From Saccharospirillum impatiens DSM 12546 (lineage in GTDB: Bacteria; Pseudomonadota; Gammaproteobacteria; Pseudomonadales; Natronospirillaceae): a DNA stretch of 64,000 nt. Positions within the stretch are counted from its first letter, which is position 1, and every line of letters starts with the position of its first letter. The DNA lies in the NCBI RefSeq assembly GCF_000423605.1, contig NZ_AUIH01000002.1:1-64000 (forward strand). The letters are read 5' to 3'. Under the pieces are notes generated by a model. It saw only the letters and a list, made by a program, of their open reading frames with translations, did no database searches and was not told the DNA's origin. Shown here one piece after another: positions 47,868-57,415 of the stretch. A program made the translations under genes and the position numbers.

Positions 47868-48775
47868 GAGGGCGTTCCGCTGCCGGTCGACGGGGGAGGC
47901 TCAAAACACATTTTTAACGCATCCTGAACACCACGACGCCAGGGCAACTGCTTGATACCGAAGGTTGCCAGAATCTTACGTGTGCTCAGCTCAAGGTTAT
48001 GCGGCCGCAAACTGTCATCCTGACCGGCCGGGTAAATGGCCTCGACCGACTCCACCTCAACATCGATGCATGACTTAGTGGCCTTAACGATGGCTTCGGC
48101 AAAAATATGCCAGTGGGTCACATCACTGCCTGCATAGTGGTATGTCCCCCACAGCGGAGGATCCACGTCGCAATCGACCTGCTCCAGCATCGCGATGACA
48201 ACCCGCGCCAGGTCAGCCGCCGCTGTAGGGCACCCGCGCTGGGTATCAAGTATCCGGATAACGTCCCGCTGCTGGGCTTCACTGACAATATGAGTCAGAA
48301 AATTGTGTCCGTCCGGACCAAAAACCCAGGATGAACGCAGGATCAAATGGCGTGCACAGCGGTCGCGCACCGCCTGTTCCGCCTCCAAGAAAGCCTGACC
48401 CGTCGATGTAATCGGCTGGACCGCATCATGCTCGGCATAGGCCGTGGTCTTGTTGCCGTCAAACACCTGCTCGCTCGACACGTGCAACAGAGCAACTCCG
48501 GCCTGTTCACAGGCTTCGGCCATCACCGCAACACCGGTTTCAATCAGGTGCGGCCAACGCGAATCGACAGTAACTCCAGGTTTCAGGTCATTGTGGACAT
48601 AAGCATTGATGACATAGTCGGGTTGGTGCTGCTTCAACAGCGCCGCTATGGCAGCAGCATCGGTAAGATCCAGCTGTGCGTCAGCAATCAACACAGCGTC
48701 CATACCCCGTTCCGACATCAGCCGACCCAGTGCTCGCCCCAACAGACCTTCAGCATCAGTAACCAGTAACTTCAC
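47864..48775 (-). CDS. RmlD-like extended short-chain dehydrogenase fold, catalytic residues lost
   Basis: Resembles dTDP-4-dehydrorhamnose reductase: N-terminal dinucleotide loop in LLVTDAEGLLGRALGRLM, HQPDYVINAYVHND, HVSSEQVFDG and ILRSSWVFGP. In the reductase the active-site motif reads Y-G-x-x-K-x-x-G-E; here the aligned segment is TGQAFLEAE, with Thr for Tyr and Phe for Lys. It is therefore probably not an active reductase and may be a binding or scaffold protein. Start is GTG at 48775. It lies 12 nt after ssb and is coupled to the unknown membrane protein. Confidence 0.82.
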   Translation of the reverse strand: MKLLVTDAEGLLGRALGRLMSERGMDAVLIADAQLDLTDAAAIAALLKQHQPDYVINAYVHNDLKPGVTVDSRWPHLIETGVAVMAEACEQAGVALLHVSSEQVFDGNKTTAYAEHDAVQPITSTGQAFLEAEQAVRDRCARHLILRSSWVFGPDGHNFLTHIVSEAQQRDVIRILDTQRGCPTAAADLARVVIAMLEQVDCDVDPPLWGTYHYAGSDVTHWHIFAEAIVKATKSCIDVEVESVEAIYPAGQDDSLRPHNLELSTRKILATFGIKQLPWRRGVQDALKMCFEPPPSTGSGTPS

Positions 48776-48787
48776 CCGAAAATACCT

Positions 48788-49363
48788 TTAAAACGGGATA
48801 TCGTCGTCAAAATCGTCGAAGTTATTAGCAGGCTGATGACCGGTCTGGGGCGCTGGCTGGCTCGGAGCCGGCGCTGGCGCCGGTGACGGTTTGCCACCAA
48901 AGCCACCCTGAGGCTGGCCACCACCAAAACCACCCGATGACTGGGGCGTATTACCCTGGTAGCCGGCATTCTGTCCGCCCTGATTGGCAAATCCACCGCC
49001 CTGGGCGGCGCCTGGATTGTCACTGCGCCCACCGATAAACTGCATTTCATTGGCCACGATTTCAGTGCTGTATTTTTCAACACCGTTTTGATCCTGCCAT
49101 TTGCGCGTTTGCAACCGGCCCTCAATATAAACCTGTGAGCCCTTGCGCAGATAGGTCGCCGCGTTTTCAGCCATACGCCCGAAAATCACAATGCGATGCC
49201 ATTCGGTGCTGTCTGACCGGTTGCCCTGTTCGTCACGAGGGCCCAACTCATTGGTGGCGACATTCAGGTTGACCACCTGGGTGCCGGAGGCGGTTGCCCG
49301 AACATCCGGGTCCTGCCCAAGGCGACCGAGGATAATGACTTTGTTAACTGTTCCGCGTGCCAT
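48788..49363 (-). CDS. ssb: Single-stranded DNA-binding protein
   Basis: Coats single-stranded DNA in replication and repair. The N-terminal OB fold (NKVIILGRLGQDPDVRATAS; TEWHRIVIFGRMAENAATYL; GRLQTRKWQDQNG) is followed by a Gly/Gln/Pro-rich linker (about residues 115-180) and the acidic tip DFDDDIPF that recruits partner proteins. Length 191 aa. AGGA nine nt upstream of ATG. No LexA box was found in its upstream gap, unlike the E. coli uvrA-ssb arrangement. Confidence 0.97.
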   Translation of the reverse strand: MARGTVNKVIILGRLGQDPDVRATASGTQVVNLNVATNELGPRDEQGNRSDSTEWHRIVIFGRMAENAATYLRKGSQVYIEGRLQTRKWQDQNGVEKYSTEIVANEMQFIGGRSDNPGAAQGGGFANQGGQNAGYQGNTPQSSGGFGGGQPQGGFGGKPSPAPAPAPSQPAPQTGHQPANNFDDFDDDIPF

Positions 49364-49420
49364 AATGTTGCATCCTATTCTGTAAAAATCGTTTCAGGGC
49401 GGACACCCGCGCATCTGCAC

Positions 49421-49505
49421 CCGGAACAAGGGTGTTCCGGCGACATCCATGACTGAGCTGTCATGGATGTCGGGAGGAAAGCAAACATCACGCTTCCTGC
49501 TTTCC
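49421..49505. repeat. Three consecutive perfect hairpins upstream of ssb
   Basis: In order: CCGGAAC/GTTCCGG with a 6-nt loop (49421-49440); a 13-bp stem CGACATCCATGAC with its exact complement and a 6-nt loop (49441-49472); and GGAAAGCA/TGCTTTCC with a 14-nt loop (49476-49505). They are directly joined. No T run follows the main stem on either strand. The rest of 49364-49625 shows nothing else. Either a dispersed repeat or the structured leader of ssb. Confidence 0.75.
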
Positions 49506-49625
49506 GTGCTTTGAAAAAGACAGGATGCCTTCTTCAATAACCTGCCAGTGTTCCCCGCGTCGGTTACTGCTATCTTTGAACCGGTTGTGCGATAAATCAA
49601 GAGACTGCCGTTCAAGCCTGCCTGA

Positions 49626-50867
49626 TCATGAACGCTGAGTCATGTTCGGATCATCGCCAGCCAGCGGGCGGTTCGAGGCTTCTGTCTTTGGGTCAACAGG
49701 GCCGGGCACACCCTGACCAAGGGCCCATAGTAACATCATCCACACCAGCATCGCTGCGATGCCAATCATAGCAATGCCGGCCATTCCCCATTGCTGGTAA
49801 GCCCAGCCACCGCTGAGTCCGCCGAGGGCGGCCCCTAAAAACTGACCGGTTGAAAAAACACCCATGGCGGTACCCCGTGCATTTTCGGGTGCTCGCCGGC
49901 TAATCAGGGACGGCAGGCTGGCTTCGACGAAATTGAAACCCACGAAAAACAGCCAGACCAAACCGATACTTAACCAGGCTACCGTACTCAGACCCAACCC
50001 AGCCATTGCCGCTATAATGAAGGCCCCCGCCAGAATGAGAAAGAGGCGGTGTGCCTTGCGGCGTTCGGCCAGGGCAATCATCGGCACCATACCGAGAAAG
50101 GACAACACCATTACCGGCGCATAAACCCAGCCAAGCTGGTCGCCCAGTATACCTTGCTGCACCAGCACGACGGGCAACCCAACAAACATCATGGTCATGG
50201 TCAGGTGAAGCACGAAGACGCCCAGATTCAGGGGGACCAGTTGCCGGTCACGAATCACCGGCCCGAGCTGACTGCCCTGCCAGCGGCGCTCTTCATGCAC
50301 CCGGGCCGGCGGCGGTGCCGGCAGCCAGTAAACAATCACCAGCCCCGCCAAGGCCATCAACGAGGTCGCCCAGAACACCCCTGATAATCCAAAGGCACTG
50401 GCGATAACCGGGCCGATTATGACGGCCAGAACGAAGGAGCCACCAATAATGGCACCGACAATAGCCATCGCCTTGGTGCGTTCTTCCGGGCGGGTATAAT
50501 CGGCCAGCAACGCCAGAATAACACTGGCTATGGCACCCGCACCCTGCAGAGCACGGCCGATGACCACGCCCAACACATGGTCAGACAACGCAGCGATCAC
50601 CGAACCGACGATAAAAATCAATAACCCTGCGGCAATCACCGGCTTACGACCAAAGCGGTCTGACAGCATCCCGAGTGGAATCTGCAAAATCGCCTGGGTA
50701 ATGCCATAGATTCCCAGCGCAATTCCCAACAACACCGTAGTAGCGCCGGTCAGAGACTGGCCATACAGAGTCAGAATCGGCAACACCATGAACAGCCCGA
50801 GCATGCGCGAGGCATATAGTAGAGCCAGACCTGTCAGCGCCTTTTTTTCAAGAGTATTAAAAGCCAT
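49626..50867 (-). CDS. MFS transporter, drug-efflux type
   Basis: Twelve-helix carrier (about 413 residues) of the multidrug-type MFS group. The loop 2-3 signature is GMLSDRFGRKPVIAAG; the antiporter-type motif is near ALQGAGAIASVILALLADYT. The same family stands between ssb and uvrA in Pseudomonas, so it is a conserved neighbour rather than an acquisition. The ATG at 50867 (AFNTLEKKALTGLALL) is preferred to a GTG at 50903; neither has a strong ribosome site. Substrate unknown. Confidence 0.88.
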   Translation of the reverse strand: MAFNTLEKKALTGLALLYASRMLGLFMVLPILTLYGQSLTGATTVLLGIALGIYGITQAILQIPLGMLSDRFGRKPVIAAGLLIFIVGSVIAALSDHVLGVVIGRALQGAGAIASVILALLADYTRPEERTKAMAIVGAIIGGSFVLAVIIGPVIASAFGLSGVFWATSLMALAGLVIVYWLPAPPPARVHEERRWQGSQLGPVIRDRQLVPLNLGVFVLHLTMTMMFVGLPVVLVQQGILGDQLGWVYAPVMVLSFLGMVPMIALAERRKAHRLFLILAGAFIIAAMAGLGLSTVAWLSIGLVWLFFVGFNFVEASLPSLISRRAPENARGTAMGVFSTGQFLGAALGGLSGGWAYQQWGMAGIAMIGIAAMLVWMMLLWALGQGVPGPVDPKTEASNRPLAGDDPNMTQRS

Positions 50868-51040
50868 ATACCGGCGATGTCCGTAATATCCCGGGTGCGT
50901 CACCGGGCAATCAGTTGAGTTTGTTAACCAGCACGGTCACAAAGTCGCGCATGGTACCAGAAATGATCCCCGTTAGGCTTGCCACATGACGCAATTTGCA
51001 GGTGTTTTGACTACTCAAATTTTGCGACCACGATGGTCCA

Positions 51041-51142
51041 GCGCCGGGCCTCGGGTGTGAGGCTGGCGGGCGTCTAGTGCCGCTCGAATGATTCAGAGAC
51101 GCCCAGCAGCGTCCCGCCAGAGCCACACCCGATGGCTGGCGC
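51041..51142 (+). repeat. Long palindromic repeat, copy E (divergent)
   Basis: Arms 51041-51070 and 51113-51142 (30 bp each) are complementary at 24 positions. Within, GGGCGTCT (51068-51075) pairs perfectly with AGACGCCC (51097-51104). The core TCTAGTGCCGCTCGAATG resembles the TCTAGGCCCCACGGATG of copies A-D, which is why I group it with them. The rest of the gap 50868-51280 holds only the uvrA control region. Confidence 0.68.
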
Positions 51143-51181
51143 GACCGATAGCCACTAAAGCCGGAACAACCATCGTCGAAC

Positions 51182-51210
51182 TTGGGTTCTGTACGTTTAT
51201 ACAGTAAACT
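51182..51210 (+). promoter_or_regulatory. uvrA promoter with LexA box
   Basis: CTGTACGTTTATACAG (51189-51204) keeps the CTG-N10-CAG of the SOS box exactly. It lies in the spacer between TTGGGT (51182-51187) and TAAACT (51205-51210), which are 17 nt apart, so bound LexA would block RNA polymerase. The start codon is 70 nt downstream. Confidence 0.92.
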
Positions 51211-51280
51211 GGCCCGCTTGTTTAACTGCCCTGACTGGCAGTAGCAACCATCATCGTAACAGCCGGATAAAGAGGAAGGC

Positions 51281-54130
51281 ATGGACAAGATTTCCGTCCA
51301 GGGGGCTCGCACCCATAACCTGAAAAACATCGACGTGGACATCCCGCGCGATAAACTCGTCGTCATCACCGGCCTGTCCGGGTCAGGCAAGTCTTCCCTG
51401 GCTTTTGATACCCTCTATGCCGAAGGCCAGCGTCGCTACGTCGAATCATTGTCGACCTATGCGCGCCAGTTCTTGTCGATGATGGAAAAGCCCGATGTCG
51501 ATCACATAGAAGGTTTGTCACCGGCCATCTCCATCGAACAAAAGACCACTAGCCACAACCCACGCTCAACTGTAGGCACCACCACAGAAATTTACGACTA
51601 CTTGCGCTTGCTCTACGCACGGGTCGGTGAACCGCGCTGTCCGGAACACGATGAACCGCTGGAAGCGCAAACCATCAGTCAGATGGTCGATCAGGTGCTG
51701 GCGCTGCCCGAGGGCAGCAAACTGATGATGCTGGCGCCGATCATTGATGATCGCAAAGGCGAACACCTGCATGTGTTTAACGAACTGCGCGCCCAGGGCT
51801 TCGTGCGGGTACGGGTCGATGGCACCGTGATGGACCTTGACGAAGTGCCCGAGCTCGACAAAAAACGCAAACACAGCATTGAGGCAGTGGTTGACCGATT
51901 TAAAGTGCGCGATGATCTGAAACTGCGCCTGGCGGAATCCTTCGAGACCTGCCTGACACTGTCTGGTGGCATCGTGAAAATGGTGTATATGGACGGTGAC
52001 GGGCAGGACATGCTGTTCTCGAACCGTTTTGCCTGCCCGGTGTGTGGCTATTCCATCACCGAACTTGAACCGCGCATGTTCTCATTCAACAACCCGGCCG
52101 GCGCCTGCGAGCAATGCGACGGGCTGGGCATGAAACAATATTTTGACGGGGGCAAGGTCGTGCGCGACGCCGGCCTGTCACTGGCTGAAGGTGCCATTCC
52201 CGGCTGGGACCGGCGTTCGGTTTATTACTTCAGTCAATTGCAGTCAGTGGGCGAGCACTACGGTGTCGACATTGACCAGCCATTCAATGACCTGCCCAAA
52301 CGCTTTCAGCGCTATGTACTGGATGGGACGGCTAAAACGGAGATCGAGTTTTCCTACGTCAACAGCCGTGGAACCACCTATTCACGCATTCATGCCTTTG
52401 AAGGCGTGATGCCCAACATGGAACGCCGCTACCGCGAAACCGACAGTCAAATGGTGCGCGAGGAGTTGTCGAAGTTCCTTACCGAACAGGATTGCCCCGG
52501 CTGTCATGGCAGCCGCTTGAAACAAAGCGCACGCCACGTCTTCGTCAAGGGCATTAATTTGCCCGAAGTAACGCACATGGCCATCGGCGACTCACTCACC
52601 TACTTCCAGGAACTGACGCTGACCGGCTCTCGTGCCCAGATTGCCGACAAGATCCTGCGCGAGATCGTGCAGCGCATGACATTCCTGGTCAATGTCGGAC
52701 TCGACTACCTGACACTCGATCGCAGCGCCGATACGCTCTCCGGCGGCGAGACGCAGCGCATTCGATTGGCCAGCCAGATCGGCGCGGGGCTGGTCGGCGT
52801 CATGTACATCCTGGATGAACCCTCCATCGGCCTGCACCAGCGCGACAATGATCGTTTGCTGGAGACCCTGACCAACCTCCGGGACATGGGCAACTCCGTC
52901 CTGGTGGTCGAACACGATGAAGATGCGATTCGCGCCGCCGACTTTGTGCTCGACATCGGCCCCGGAGCAGGCATTCACGGCGGACACATCGTTGCCTCGG
53001 GCACACCGGCCGACATCATGGCCAACCCCGAGTCCCTGACCGGGCAATACCTCAGTGGCAAACAACGAATTGAGATCCCCAAAAAGCTGACGCCGACGGA
53101 CCCGAACAAGCTGTTAACCATTAACGGCGCGCGCGGAAACAACCTCAACGACGTCACTCTGAACCTGCCGGTTGGTCTCTTTACCTGCGTGACGGGTGTC
53201 TCCGGGTCGGGCAAATCGACTCTGATCAATCAGACGCTGCACCCACTGGCGGCCACCGTATTGAATAAAGCCACCACCTTGACCCCGGCAGCACACGACA
53301 GCATCAGCGGACTGGAGCATTTCGACAAAGCGGTCGATATCGACCAGAGCCCGATTGGGCGAACCCCGCGTTCGAACCCGGCGACTTACACCGGTATCTT
53401 CACCGCGATACGCGAATTGTTTGCAGGCACCCAGGAAGCACGGTCACGCGGCTATCAGCCGGGCCGGTTTAGCTTTAACGTCAAGGGTGGCCGGTGCGAG
53501 GCTTGCCAGGGCGATGGTCTGATCAAGGTGGAAATGCACTTCCTGGCCGACATCTACGTCCCCTGCGACGTTTGCACCGGCAAGCGCTACAACCGCGAAA
53601 CGCTCGACGTCCGCTACAAGGGCAAGAACATTCACGAGGTACTGGAAATGACCATCGAAGAGGCGCGCAGCTTCTTTGACGCCATTCCGGCGCTGTCACG
53701 CAAACTGCAAACGCTGATTGATGTCGGTCTGACCTACGTGAAACTGGGGCAAAGCGCGACAACGCTGTCTGGCGGTGAAGCCCAGCGCGTCAAGCTGGCG
53801 CGAGAGCTGTCAAAACGCGATACTGGCAATACCCTGTACATTCTGGATGAACCGACCACCGGTCTGCATTTTCACGACATCAAGCAACTACTGGCCGTAC
53901 TGCATCGGCTGCGTGACCACGGCAACACTGTCGTGGTGATCGAACACAATCTGGATGTCATTAAAACGGCTGACTGGATCATTGATCTGGGTCCGGAAGG
54001 GGGTAGCCGGGGTGGCTATATCATTGCTGAAGGCACGCCCAAAGAGGTGGCCAACAACAAGGCCTCAGCGACCGGAAAATACCTGAAGCCACTGCTGAAA
54101 GCTGGCGCCAAAGCGCTGGAAACGGCCTGA
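51281..54130 (+). CDS. uvrA: Excinuclease ABC subunit A
   Basis: Damage-recognition ATPase of nucleotide excision repair. Two ABC halves each have a Walker A ([20 protein letters not shown], residue 31 on; [15 protein letters not shown]) and LSGGE signatures ([15 protein letters not shown] and [15 protein letters not shown]), and two zinc modules are intact (CPVCG to [12 protein letters not shown] to CDVC). Length 949 aa is standard. A strong AGAGGAAGG ribosome site and a LexA box precede it. Confidence 0.98.
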   Translation: MDKISVQGARTHNLKNIDVDIPRDKLVVITGLSGSGKSSLAFDTLYAEGQRRYVESLSTYARQFLSMMEKPDVDHIEGLSPAISIEQKTTSHNPRSTVGTTTEIYDYLRLLYARVGEPRCPEHDEPLEAQTISQMVDQVLALPEGSKLMMLAPIIDDRKGEHLHVFNELRAQGFVRVRVDGTVMDLDEVPELDKKRKHSIEAVVDRFKVRDDLKLRLAESFETCLTLSGGIVKMVYMDGDGQDMLFSNRFACPVCGYSITELEPRMFSFNNPAGACEQCDGLGMKQYFDGGKVVRDAGLSLAEGAIPGWDRRSVYYFSQLQSVGEHYGVDIDQPFNDLPKRFQRYVLDGTAKTEIEFSYVNSRGTTYSRIHAFEGVMPNMERRYRETDSQMVREELSKFLTEQDCPGCHGSRLKQSARHVFVKGINLPEVTHMAIGDSLTYFQELTLTGSRAQIADKILREIVQRMTFLVNVGLDYLTLDRSADTLSGGETQRIRLASQIGAGLVGVMYILDEPSIGLHQRDNDRLLETLTNLRDMGNSVLVVEHDEDAIRAADFVLDIGPGAGIHGGHIVASGTPADIMANPESLTGQYLSGKQRIEIPKKLTPTDPNKLLTINGARGNNLNDVTLNLPVGLFTCVTGVSGSGKSTLINQTLHPLAATVLNKATTLTPAAHDSISGLEHFDKAVDIDQSPIGRTPRSNPATYTGIFTAIRELFAGTQEARSRGYQPGRFSFNVKGGRCEACQGDGLIKVEMHFLADIYVPCDVCTGKRYNRETLDVRYKGKNIHEVLEMTIEEARSFFDAIPALSRKLQTLIDVGLTYVKLGQSATTLSGGEAQRVKLARELSKRDTGNTLYILDEPTTGLHFHDIKQLLAVLHRLRDHGNTVVVIEHNLDVIKTADWIIDLGPEGGSRGGYIIAEGTPKEVANNKASATGKYLKPLLKAGAKALETA

Positions 54131-54133
54131 AAC

Positions 54134-54151
54134 AACCCCGTTACCGGGGTT
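54134..54151. terminator. Bidirectional terminator between uvrA and mazG
   Basis: AACCCCG (54134-54140) and CGGGGTT (54145-54151) pair perfectly around a TTAC loop. Rightward it is followed by CTTT and leftward by GTTTC. The mazG stop codon (54141-54143) lies in the loop, so this hairpin serves both genes. Confidence 0.8.
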
Positions 54152-54962
54152 CTTTCGCCTTGGCCTGGTTCCAAAACGCATCCAGGCTGTCAAGACTGTG
54201 GGTGGACCAATCGCCACCGCCAGCCTGGACCTGCTGTTCGACCCAACTGAACCGCGATTCAAACTTTCGCGCGGCTTTACGCAGTGCCTGCTCGGGATCA
54301 ACCGCCAAGTGACGCGACAAATTGGCGATCACAAACAACAGATCGCCAATTTCTTCTTCCGTATGGGCGGTATCGCCCGAAGCCGCGGCCGCTCGCAATT
54401 CAGCCAGTTCCTCATCAACCTTATCGAACACCCCCCCGGCATCCGGCCAGTCGAACCCGACCCGGGCAGCCCGTTTCTGCAGTTTGCGGGCGCGCAGCAA
54501 GCCAGGTAATGATCGCGGTACATCGTCTAGCAGTGACTCAGCACGACCACTATTCTGCTTCTCAACGTCCTTCAACCGATCCCACTGGCCATTCACCGTG
54601 CCAGCATCCGTTTGCTGCTCCGGATCTATCCGGCTATCGAGCGTGCCGGCAGGAAAGACATGTGGGTGGCGGCTGATCAGCTTGGCCACCAGGTCGTGTA
54701 TAACGTCATCGAGGCCAAAGCGTTGTTCTTCAGCCGCGATCTGAGCATAAAACACCACCTGAAACACCAGATCACCCAATTCCTCCCGCAGGTGCTGATA
54801 GTCGCCACGTTCAATGGTGTCGATCACCTCATACACCTCTTCCAGCGTATGCGGCACAATAGACTCGTAAGTCTGCTCCAGGTCCCACGGACAGCCGGTA
54901 CCGGGGGTGCGCAACCGCTGCATCAGCGTTTTCAGATCGTGATAATCGTATCGTTGAGTCAA
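54141..54962 (-). CDS. mazG: Nucleoside triphosphate pyrophosphohydrolase MazG
   Basis: Hydrolyses NTPs to NMPs and pyrophosphate; in E. coli it lowers ppGpp and mutagenic nucleotides. Two MazG repeats are visible: EEVYEVIDTIERGDYQHLRE with LGDLVFQVVFYAQIAAEE, and EELAEL with EEEIGDLLFVIANLSRHL. Length 273 aa. The start is TTG at 54962, matching the E. coli N-terminus position and with AGGT upstream. It lies 39 nt after relA on the same strand, a common pairing. Confidence 0.95.
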   Translation of the reverse strand: MTQRYDYHDLKTLMQRLRTPGTGCPWDLEQTYESIVPHTLEEVYEVIDTIERGDYQHLREELGDLVFQVVFYAQIAAEEQRFGLDDVIHDLVAKLISRHPHVFPAGTLDSRIDPEQQTDAGTVNGQWDRLKDVEKQNSGRAESLLDDVPRSLPGLLRARKLQKRAARVGFDWPDAGGVFDKVDEELAELRAAAASGDTAHTEEEIGDLLFVIANLSRHLAVDPEQALRKAARKFESRFSWVEQQVQAGGGDWSTHSLDSLDAFWNQAKAKEPR

Positions 54963-55001
54963 ATTCGCTTACCTGTATTTAGCTCAAGTTTCGGAGTGCC
55001 A

Positions 55002-57248
55002 CTAATGCTTCACGCGCGGCATCACCCGGCGCACGTCCGCCACATTGGCGATTTTCGACAGCTGGGCCATCACCTTGCCGAGCGAATCAATGTCTTCAAT
55101 TTCCACGGTCAGTCGCATGTCCGCCTGGCTTTCGTCCTTGTTCGACAGCGTATTAACCGAGGTCACGTTAATATTGCTGTTGGCCATGATCATCATGATG
55201 TCGCGCAGCAAGCCGGTTCGGTCATAGGCCAGAATGTTCAGCTCAACCGGGTAGGTTCGGCGAGTCTCGCCGCCCCAGCTGACTTCTATAATCCGCTCGG
55301 GCTCGCGGTCTTTCATCTGCAGCAAATTCACACAGTCCTGGCGGTGAATCGAAACACCCCGCCCCAGGGTGATAAAGCCAACAACAGGATCACCTGGCAC
55401 TGCCTTACAGCAGTTGGCAATCTGCGTCATCATGTTGCCGACCCCGTGAATCACCAAATCGCCACTGGGTTTCAACTCGGTTGCCGTCGACAATTGAATT
55501 TCATCCGGCCGAGCGGGGTTAACCATGGCTTCAGCCGAATGCACCACCTGCATCAATCGCAGGTCACCGGCGCCGATGGCCGCGTACATGTCATCGGCCA
55601 ACTGAAAATTAACCCTCCGCGCCAACTCATCCATATCCAGCTTGGGCAGGTTAAACCGCTGCAACTCGCGCATCAGTATGGCCTTGCCTTCGCGAAGGTT
55701 TTCAGTGCGATCCAGTGATTTGAACCAGTGACGAATCTTGGCCCGGGCGCGTGAGCTGTGCACATACCCCAGATCCGGGTTAAGCCAGTCACGACTGGGA
55801 GCAGGGTCACGGCCGGTCAACACAGACACCTGATCACCAATTTTCAGGCGATGGGTCAGTGGCACAATGCGCCCGTTCACTTTGGCACCGCGACAGCGGT
55901 TACCGACGTCCGTGTGGATTTTATAGGCAAAGTCGATGGGCGTAGCGCCCTTGACCAGGTCAATCACATGACCTTCAGGCGTCAGTACATAGATCCGGTC
56001 GGTGGCGACATCCGCGCCCCACTCTTCAACCATTTCCTGTATATCACCGAGTTCGTCGTGCCATTCAAGCACCTGCCGCAGCCAGTTGACCTTTTCTTCG
56101 TAGCCGCGTGAATGCGCCCTGCTTTTAGCATCAGTGCCTTTGTAAACCCAGTGAGCACAGATGCCCAGCTCCGCATCGTCATGCATTTCGTGCGTGCGGA
56201 TCTGCACTTCCACGACCTTACCTTCCGGCCCGATCACAGCCGTGTGGAGGGAGCGATAACCATTGGCTTTGGGCGACGCAATGTAATCGTCAAATTCACG
56301 GGGAATATGGCGCCAGAGCGAATGAACAATGCCCAATACTGTGTAGCAATCGCGCACGTCCGGCACCAGAACACGGAAGGCCCGAATATCATAGACCTGA
56401 CTGAAGCTGATGCTTTTGCGCTTCATTTTCCGCCATATCGAATAGATATGCTTCGCACGCCCCTGTATTTCGGCCTTGATCGCGGCTTTTCCTACCTCGT
56501 CTTGAATGATGTTTTGCACATTTTCAATGTAACGCTGTCGATCCAGTCGCTTTTCATCGAGCAGCTTGGCAATTTTCTTGTAGTCGAGGGGTTCGATGTA
56601 GCGGAAGGAAAGATCTTCCAACTCCCACTTAAGGTGGCCAACCCCAAGCCGGTGAGCCAACGGAGCGTATATGTCGAACACCTCACGTGCTACCTTGTAG
56701 CGGCGCTGTGCCGGTGCGTTCTTGACCGCCCTAATGGCGCAGGTCCGCTCAGCCAGTTTGATCAGCGCCACACGAACGTCATCGATCATGGCGACCAGCA
56801 TCTTGCGAACCGCCTCTCCCTGGGTCTCATGCTGGCCCAGAACCGCTCTGCGTGTCGACTTGTGCTTGGTATGAATGGCTGCCATGCGCAGTACGCCTTC
56901 GATCAGCATGGCGACCTGCGGACCAAACTGGTCACGCACCGTATCGAGGGGCAGCTCTTCCTCCCGTACCGTGCGATACAGGATAGCGGCGATGATCGCT
57001 TCCTGATCCAGGTTCAGTTCCGAGAGGATTTCAGCCATTTCCAGACCGGTTCGATAGGCCGACTCACCCTCACCCCAGTGGTTTTTTGGCGTTTCAGCCT
57101 CTTCCTCAGCAACTCTGGCGATGCGACAGGCCCGTAACAGCTCTTCCCGGTCCAATACCGGGTTTTGCTGCTCCACACGGAGCAGCCAGGACTCCAGGTC
57201 CACTGTTCCGTCACTGAACACGGGTTGATCTTCGCGTACCTTAACCAT
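55002..57248 (-). CDS. relA: (p)ppGpp synthetase RelA, monofunctional
   Basis: Ribosome-bound alarmone synthetase of the stringent response. The N-terminal hydrolase-like domain has lost the HD and ED catalytic pairs (AAILYRTVREEELPLDTV), and the synthetase domain carries EFDDY, the acidic motif of synthesis-only enzymes, before NGYRSLHTAVIG. TGS (DRIYVLTPEGHVIDLVKGAT), helical and zinc-finger-type (CCKAVPGD) regions and a C-terminal ACT domain follow. Length 748 aa. A separate SpoT is expected for hydrolysis. rlmD, usual between cysM and relA, is missing. Confidence 0.97.
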   Translation of the reverse strand: MVKVREDQPVFSDGTVDLESWLLRVEQQNPVLDREELLRACRIARVAEEEAETPKNHWGEGESAYRTGLEMAEILSELNLDQEAIIAAILYRTVREEELPLDTVRDQFGPQVAMLIEGVLRMAAIHTKHKSTRRAVLGQHETQGEAVRKMLVAMIDDVRVALIKLAERTCAIRAVKNAPAQRRYKVAREVFDIYAPLAHRLGVGHLKWELEDLSFRYIEPLDYKKIAKLLDEKRLDRQRYIENVQNIIQDEVGKAAIKAEIQGRAKHIYSIWRKMKRKSISFSQVYDIRAFRVLVPDVRDCYTVLGIVHSLWRHIPREFDDYIASPKANGYRSLHTAVIGPEGKVVEVQIRTHEMHDDAELGICAHWVYKGTDAKSRAHSRGYEEKVNWLRQVLEWHDELGDIQEMVEEWGADVATDRIYVLTPEGHVIDLVKGATPIDFAYKIHTDVGNRCRGAKVNGRIVPLTHRLKIGDQVSVLTGRDPAPSRDWLNPDLGYVHSSRARAKIRHWFKSLDRTENLREGKAILMRELQRFNLPKLDMDELARRVNFQLADDMYAAIGAGDLRLMQVVHSAEAMVNPARPDEIQLSTATELKPSGDLVIHGVGNMMTQIANCCKAVPGDPVVGFITLGRGVSIHRQDCVNLLQMKDREPERIIEVSWGGETRRTYPVELNILAYDRTGLLRDIMMIMANSNINVTSVNTLSNKDESQADMRLTVEIEDIDSLGKVMAQLSKIANVADVRRVMPRVKH

Positions 57249-57415
57249 CAGCTACTCATGTATCGTTCAAATCATCACATAGCCAAACTATGCACGGACT
57301 TCCTGCCATGGGGTGCACCCCGAAACCGGGCGCACCTTAGCCATTGAACCCTCCCGGCGCAAGGCCGTTCTGGTTATGACCCTTCGCCTTAGCCAGTTTC
57401 GGGCCAGATCGCTCC

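Noticed and set aside
49394-49615. 73-codon frame in the MFS-ssb gap
   Set aside because: It runs through the triple hairpin region and has no convincing start; treated as translated repeat.
50911-51390. 159-codon leftward frame covering repeat E and the uvrA start
   Set aside because: Overlaps the LexA-controlled promoter and the beginning of uvrA; no family features.
54612-55718. 368-codon frame antisense to mazG and relA
   Set aside because: Crosses two real genes on the other strand and shows no family features.
56112-57137. 341-codon frame antisense to relA
   Set aside because: Shadow of a well-recognised RelA coding sequence.
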